From Maratus speciosus (lineage: Eukaryota; Arthropoda; Arachnida; Araneae; Salticidae), in the NCBI GenBank assembly GCA_963932465.1, contig OZ010792.1:110602935-110666934 (forward strand): 64,000 nucleotides of DNA, written 5' to 3'. The stretch's first letter is position 1; every line of letters starts with the position of its first letter. The position numbers were made by a program, and so were the translations under genes. Of the stretch, positions 59,056 to 64,000 are shown one piece after another. Below the pieces are notes generated by a model. The model was not told the DNA's origin. It ran no database searches and saw nothing but the letters and a program-made list of their open reading frames with translations.

Positions 59056-59315
59056 CACTATAAAAAAAATCTGTAATTTTTACAGAAAAAAATGTATTGT
59101 TTACAGAAAAAAACTGTTTTAAAGAAAAACAATTTTTTTCTGTAAAAAAGAGAGGATTTTGTATTTTTTATAGGAAAAACTATATTTTTTTACAGAAAAA
59201 AAAAAACTGTTTTAATGGAAAATTACAGATATTTTCTGTAAATTAAACGATTTTCCACTGGCGCCAAAATTGACAGTTTTTTTTCTGTCAATTTGGCAGA
59301 TTTTTTTTTTACAGT
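59056..59315. mobile_element. CACTGT-type MITE, short copy
   Basis: 260 bp, starting CACTATAAAAAAAATCTG and ending CAGATTTTTTTTTTACAGTG. TA lies on the left (59054-59055) and AG on the right. The interior is made of repeated TTTACAGAAAAAA / TTTTTTCTGTAAA words, so the whole element folds into multiple hairpins. The end sequence relates it to the elements at 39774 and 7040. Confidence 0.7.
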
Positions 59316-59519
59316 GAGTATTCTGGATTAAACTTTTGTAAAGGAAAAATATTTAACTGTCGTTTCATTCATTTTAATACGTCACTTTTTTCACATACAT
59401 CACTTCGTTTTAAATGGGAAGTAGTACAAGTAACTTCGAATTAAATTTACGTAGAGGAAAATTATTGGGTGTTTAAGTTTTCAGGATTTATTTTCAGGAT
59501 ATTTAACTATATATTTGGG

Positions 59520-59830
59520 ATATTGTATTATAGTTTGTCGTTACATACTTGATTGCTTTTATACAGAATTTCTATAGATTCTCTGATAATGGATGCGTAG
59601 TAATTGGATGTTTGGTATATAATTTTTGCTTCATCAAAATCATTGTGATATTCTGCTTAAAATTTAATTGTGACAGAGCTGTGGATTGGTGACAAAATTT
59701 TATATTTGCTTTATGCTCTTTGATTCTTTCTATGAGTTTTCTTTTTGTCATTCCTATTTATTCCATTATGCTATTTTTAACATTTCTAAAAGGTACAGCA
59801 TAAACACCAGCTAATTCATCTTTCGGTGCT
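59520..59830 (-). pseudogene. Penelope-like element, GIY-YIG endonuclease remnant
   Basis: On the minus strand: DELAGVYAVPFRN, then a stop where the Tyr of the YIG motif is expected, then IGMTKRKLIERIKEHKANI and a tail with the spacing H...S.L..... This is the order of the GIY-YIG nuclease domain that follows reverse transcriptase in Penelope-like retroelements (GVYxIPC ... YIGxTxRxLxxRIxEH). The cysteines of the usual CxxC are absent. The RT part is not found upstream on this strand. The copy is dead and truncated, and the MITE at 59056 lies just past its 3' end. Confidence 0.7.
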
Positions 59831-59861
59831 GGGTCTATTTTCGTGCAAATTAACTATTTTA

Positions 59862-59911
59862 GTGATACAAGCGCAACGGGATTTAGCGACTTCGTTAAAT
59901 AGAGGTCCGAC
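59862..59911. repeat. Solo end of the pogo/Tigger-like family
   Basis: GGGATTTAGCGACTTCGTTA, then AATAGAGGTCCGACTG followed by TA. It is the exact inverted match of the left end of the element at 38288-39531. No second end lies nearby. Confidence 0.7.
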
Positions 59912-60123
59912 TGTATTAAATACAACTTTGTGTTTCAGAAGTTGTTCCACTAGATGCAAACACAGTTATTCATAGCAGTAAGTCAGACATCTCATTTTTT
60001 ATTATTGCTAGATGTCTAACTGTTGCTCTGAGGCGACGTTTTATAGTGTGTGTGTGTATGCGGGGGGGGGGGGGGAGAGCATAATGTTTTTGCAGATATA
60101 TCTGTAAGATGAAACAAGGTTTG

Positions 60124-61001
60124 CAGGTTCGTTCCCAATCTTTTATTGGCCGCGCTCCATCAAAAAATGCATAAAATCACGATGACGCCCCCCCCCCCCC
60201 CCATACATTCACAAACACACTCTGTACCCTATATTTTATTATTCAAATAGTGAACTCTATTCCCATGGAAGAAGCCTAACAGTCTTAACAATAACTATTC
60301 ATTCCACACTTTTAACCCTTTCAGGGGCAAGTTGGGCGTTTGTGTAACGTTGAACTCACACCGGAATATTCGAAAAATTTTGTTTCAAAATAAGGAAAAC
60401 AATTCATAAGCTTTTATCCACCAAAGTTAGAAAAGTAAATTTCAATTAAAAGTTTCTGTTGGAAATTTTGATTAAAATTACGTGGGATATAATATATCCC
60501 ACCGCCCCTCAAGGGGTTAACTTATCAAAGGTGTGAAATTTCAGTGGCAAATGTGAATTTTAGCATAACTCTAAAAATGCAATGAAGCTTTACATCTTTG
60601 CTTTTATGCCAAAAATAATTATGTTGTTCGTTTCTAATTTATCTCAGTGTTAAACAAAGGTTTATATGGTCTGCATTTTTATCTTCACAAAATGTCTTAA
60701 GGAGACTCTGACATTCTGCATTAAAATTGATAACATTAGCACACTTTATAATTCATTTTAGTACTTTATTAAGAGTTGGTGGAAAAGCTTTGGGCGCTAA
60801 ATTTTCTTTCTATAGATAACAGAATACAAAAGAAGCATTTCAAGATTCCAACTAATCAATTACAAATAGCCTCCCTTTTCCATTATTGTTAATTTACTGC
60901 TATATTTTATATGATTTTAAGATTTAAAATGTGTATGGCATGATGTATATTTATTTACTGCGTAGAAGGGGACGTGGCCGATAAAAGATTGGAGACCACT
61001 G
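60124..61001. mobile_element. hAT-like element
   Basis: The left end CAGGTTCGTTCCCAATCTTT and the right end, read inverted (CAGTGGTCTCCAATCTTTTA), agree well. Both continue with 'ATYGGCCRCG'. No matching 8-bp duplication was found outside. A C-run (60187-60201) and, just upstream of the element, a G-run (60062-60074) are present. It contains a TTAA MITE at 60316-60516. Confidence 0.6.
60316..60516. mobile_element. TTAA MITE family 3
   Basis: TTAA at 60312-60315 and 60517-60520. The inverted ends are CCCTTTCAGGGGC / GCCCCTCAAGGGG. Near the right end is a palindrome, GTGGGATATAATATATCCCAC (60482-60502, one base longer than a perfect match). This resembles known piggyBac-type small elements. 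Confidence 0.75.
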
Positions 61002-61150
61002 TTCTAAACTTTTCATATGTTCAACAGAAATACATAGTAGACTCCAACTATCTGGCTCGCGACTAATCGTTCTTTGTTTTTCCACAGGTTTGAGCTGTCT
61101 CCCAGACTTTCAATATCCGTTCTCCATAGTATTCGGCCTAGTTAAAAATA

Positions 61151-61954
61151 AGAGTAGGTGGGGGCAAAGATACGCACTTTCCATACATTTTCATTTTTAA
61201 CACACACATTGGTCTAAACTTATGTAATGAGTAATTAAAATATTAGATTAGAACCTTAGGCAGGTGCTAACATCAACCGACGCATTCTGTCAAATTATAA
61301 TTCTGAGAGAAATTGCAATTTTTAAAAAACATTGCTCTGCGTATCTTTGCCCCATCGGTTGGGGCAAAAGTACGCAGTCGTGGGGCAAAGATACGCAGTG
61401 CGTATTTTTGCTCACTTACTGTGGGTTTTTGCCCCATTTCCAATAAAACGAATGAGTTATGCAAAAGCATTAGTAAATTTCACTAGTATTTATAGTTAAA
61501 CTGAAAATTGTAAGTTAAACCACGAAAAAAAAAAAAAAGAAAAAAAACAGGGAGTTTGCGGATCGCAAATAGCAGTTAACCTCAAACTACTGTGACTAAA
61601 ATTGTTGCATAAATACTGTGAGCGGTCTTAAAGACCCCTTGATCGTAGAATGAATAAAAGGGTTGACTGACTCATAAGATACTGTTTTTGCGCTAAACTT
61701 TATGTAAAGGCCTATTATAATAAAAGTTCTCCTCATTTAGAAGTCTTTAGCGATACTATTAAGTTTCCAAACGAATCAAAATTAAACTATCATCATTAGT
61801 TAAACTGAAAATTACAAGTTAAGCTATGAAAAATGAATATAGCAGCAGTCTGTGAGACCGTTAACAGGAGTTAAGGGTTAAGACTTTAAAACAAAATCGT
61901 TTTATGAAACAAGAATATTGATTTTTAAAAGTAGGTAGGTAGGTACCTACGTTC

Positions 61955-61989
<35 letters not shown>

Positions 61990-62540
61990 TTAACTAGAAA
62001 AAGGAAAATGTAGTTAACTAGCTTATATTAGTTAAGTAGCTATTATATTTTACACAATATAAAAAATGAAACTTACCACAACGTAATTGTGGAAAGCTTT
62101 GCATCTAGCTAAAACGATAAGGCAAAGCCCCGAATCTTAATCTTGTGTGTATCTTTGCCCCAAGACGGATGATTACTTTTACCCCATTATGCAGTATTTT
62201 ACTTAACCGGCTACCTACAAGTTTAAATAAATGCGATCGAGATAAACTATAGGGCATTTAGAAGCTATAGAGCTTCCGTTCTCCACTGAATTTTTGGATT
62301 TGTAAAAATTCGAAGTATTGTTAGCTAAACAATAAAGTGAAAATTTAAAAATATTAGATCAAAATGCGAAAATTTAAACTTACCTCATTTTCTTGGCATG
62401 GAGTGCTACTTTTTTCATAAGGCTTGAACACACAACTACTACACATGAGACCAAACTACTACCTAGCGTAGCGGTCATGATTGTAGAAATGTTTCTTCAT
62501 ATTAAATCAGGCAGTGCGTATCTTTGCCCCCACCTACTCT
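61151..62540. mobile_element. TIR element with GGGGCAAAGATACGCA repeats
   Basis: 1,390 bp. The ends AGAGTAGGTGGGGGCAAAGA and its complement match over ~28 bp without a mismatch. The interior holds four or more further copies of TGCGTATCTTTGCCCC in both orientations (61338, 61367, 61385, 62150). A family 2 MITE with a partial tandem copy (61440-61880) is nested within. An A-run lies at 61960-61988. No transposase was recognised. Confidence 0.75.
61440..61880. mobile_element. MITE family 2, one partial and one full copy in tandem
   Basis: About 61575-61880 aligns over its length with 31177-31472. 61440-61574 repeats only the last third ('AGTTAAACTGAAAATTGTAA' and following). The ends are less well conserved than at 31177. 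Confidence 0.55.
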
Positions 62541-63096
62541 ATCCTTTCTAAAAAATCAGGAATTACTTTTTCAAGGCGTTGGAAACGGGCTACAATTTAC
62601 GATTCTCCTATACGTGCCGTTTGAAAAATGCAAGTTACGACCTGAAAAGTGAGGTGTTTAGGTTAAAAAACTAAACACTGTTAGTTTTGACATTTTTATA
62701 GACCTAATTTTTCACATCATTTTATGTAGTGATTTATCAATGCACAGAGAAGTGAGTTTAAAGCATTTTTTAATAATTAGGCTTATATTTTACGTTAATG
62801 CTTTCTTTGTTGTAAAACTGTATGTACTGTATTCATAAAGTAAAGGGCACAATGTATTTATGTTTTCTGCAGTTAGACAGTTAAAAAATTACATTAAAGT
62901 GTCTACAATATTTTTATTCTTGGACTTTCTGAACGTACAATGCGTTAAATAAGAGACATTTATAAAATACCAGGCAGTACTAAGAAGTCGGAAAATTAGA
63001 ATAAGACCTGGTTTTGGCATAAAAGCTTAAAAAGTGTTATTTTAATGGTATGTGGGAACAGTGGAGAAGTGATTATTTATAAAAGTCGTGGCTAAC

Positions 63097-63129
<33 letters not shown>

Positions 63130-63283
63130 CTTTTTTTAAATAAACCAGCCTGATCTTCCGTCATATTAGGTCAAATAACCGCGAGTCTATACTGTATACC
63201 ATGATAATTATCATTTGTAAAATAGTGACACAAATAAAATACAAACATTGTCACCAGTGGCATCCCTGATCAAAGTGATATTA
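62541..63283. other. AT-rich spacer
   Basis: No gene seen. A T-run of about 30 bases lies at 63100-63129. Confidence 0.4.
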
Positions 63284-63562
63284 TAGGTTGGTGAAAGATC
63301 AGGGAAAAAGCAGTAATTACCAGTATTTTCTTATAGAAAAAATCGTCTTATTTAATTACCAGTATTTTCTTATAGAAAAAATCGTCTTATTTAATTATCA
63401 GTATTTTCTTATATAAAAAATCGTCTTATTTAATTACCAGTATTTTTTATAGAAAAAAATCATCTTTTTTAATGATGCGGTTAAATAAGCCAAATTTCTC
63501 TATAAAAATGTACTGGTATTTCCCTTTTTTTACTGCTTTGTCTCTGATTTGTCGCCACCCTG
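63284..63562. mobile_element. Small TIR element with internal 39-bp tandem repeats
   Basis: The right end read inverted (CAGGGTGGCGACAAATCAGA) pairs with the left end TAGGTTGGTGAAAGATCAGG, and further inward 'AAAGCAGTAA' and 'TACCAGTA' match. TATTA lies on both sides (63279-63283, 63563-63567). Four 39-bp units (63316-63471) expand the left arm only. Confidence 0.6.
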
Positions 63563-64000
63563 TATTATGCTGTAGCTTCCTAGTCTTGTAAACATTTTTC
63601 TTATAAGGCGTTAATAATAACAATAAGTAAAATATCGTATGTTTGTAAACCTAAAGATGCGACCTTGGTTAAGTGTATCATGGCCAACTGTCTAAAGTAT
63701 AACAGCTATAAATTATCTTTCTTATTTTTATTGGCGTACTTACGCTTCACGGTCACAAAAAAATTATTCCTATTCTCGTCGCACATTCAAATGAACGGTG
63801 AGAAAAAGAAGTAAAAATGAGAAAAGAGAGACACAAGAATAGCTGCCAGATTTAATTAATATTTATTCTCCCTCGAAATTTCGCCTTGAAAATATTCTGC
63901 TGGTGTCAGCAAAAACATAAAGTTGATATTCTAACGGGGTACAGTTTCTTAGTTCCACAAGTTTCTCTGAATGAAATTTCTATCGAATGACATAAGTGCT
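63563..64000. other. No feature recognised
   Basis: AT-rich sequence to the window edge without a recognisable gene, repeat or terminal motif. Confidence 0.4.

Noticed and set aside
60062..60201. Foldback formed by a G-run and a C-run with GTGTG flanks
   Set aside because: Pairing depends on simple sequence (GT and G/C runs) and could be chance; the hAT-like left end lies between them.
63316..63471. CRISPR array
   Set aside because: The 39-bp units abut directly without unique spacers, and the context is a eukaryotic transposon.

Overview
The window is eukaryotic, AT-rich, non-coding DNA packed with mobile elements. The mix of transposon types (Ty3/gypsy, Penelope-like, Helitron, Tc1/mariner with D-type catalytic residues, pogo/Tigger, hAT, TTAA-inserting elements, tRNA-derived SINEs) suits an arthropod with a large repetitive genome. 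That is an inference: no gene in the window identifies the taxon. I find no convincing intact host gene, no rRNA gene and no CRISPR array.

Layout, left to right. 1-4817 holds three copies of a complex repeat built of ~345-bp monomers, possibly a Helentron-type non-autonomous element. 5665-8700 is a 5'-truncated, heavily mutated Ty3/gypsy pol with a 3' LTR start; its integrase is split by a 374-bp two-hairpin MITE. 9710-13974 holds two adjoining hAT-like elements with nested insertions and a degenerate tandem array. 14150-20040 is a ~200-bp tandem array interrupted by tRNA-derived repeats and by a 3.4-kb hAT element with a perfect 8-bp target duplication. 20586-21521 contains two foldback MITEs. 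22925-26262 holds three Tc1/mariner-type transposase remnants. 26887-29384 is a Helitron-like element full of ~300-bp tandem repeats. 29811-39531 is a patchwork of foldbacks, five TTAA MITEs of one family and a pogo/Tigger-like element carrying a CENP-B-type helix-turn-helix remnant.

The most unusual region is 39774-54334. Two 1.69-kb, nearly identical, inverted sequences (47297-48989 and 52165-53855) are the two LTRs of one retrotransposon: each has TG...CA ends, one is followed by a primer-binding-site-like sequence, the other is preceded by a polypurine tract, and both are flanked on the outside by the same 5-bp target duplication. They now point towards each other. Everything fits one event: an inversion by recombination between a MITE that hosted the retrotransposon and a second, inverted MITE copy nested inside it. 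Undoing it in thought gives one LTR element with about 8.3 kb of internal DNA and no recognisable protease, RT or RNase H, only a 168-codon ORF with an integrase C-terminal (GPY/F-like) domain. One of the two MITE copies carries a 154-bp tRNA-derived SINE with a 13-bp duplication, and the other preserves the empty site.

54420-64000 continues with foldbacks (including an interleaved A-B-A'-B' palindrome at 55345-57785), a Penelope-like GIY-YIG remnant, hAT, TTAA and CACTGT-type MITEs, and a 1.39-kb element with near-perfect ends. Genes here do not cooperate in a pathway. The relationships are nesting and rearrangement of transposons.
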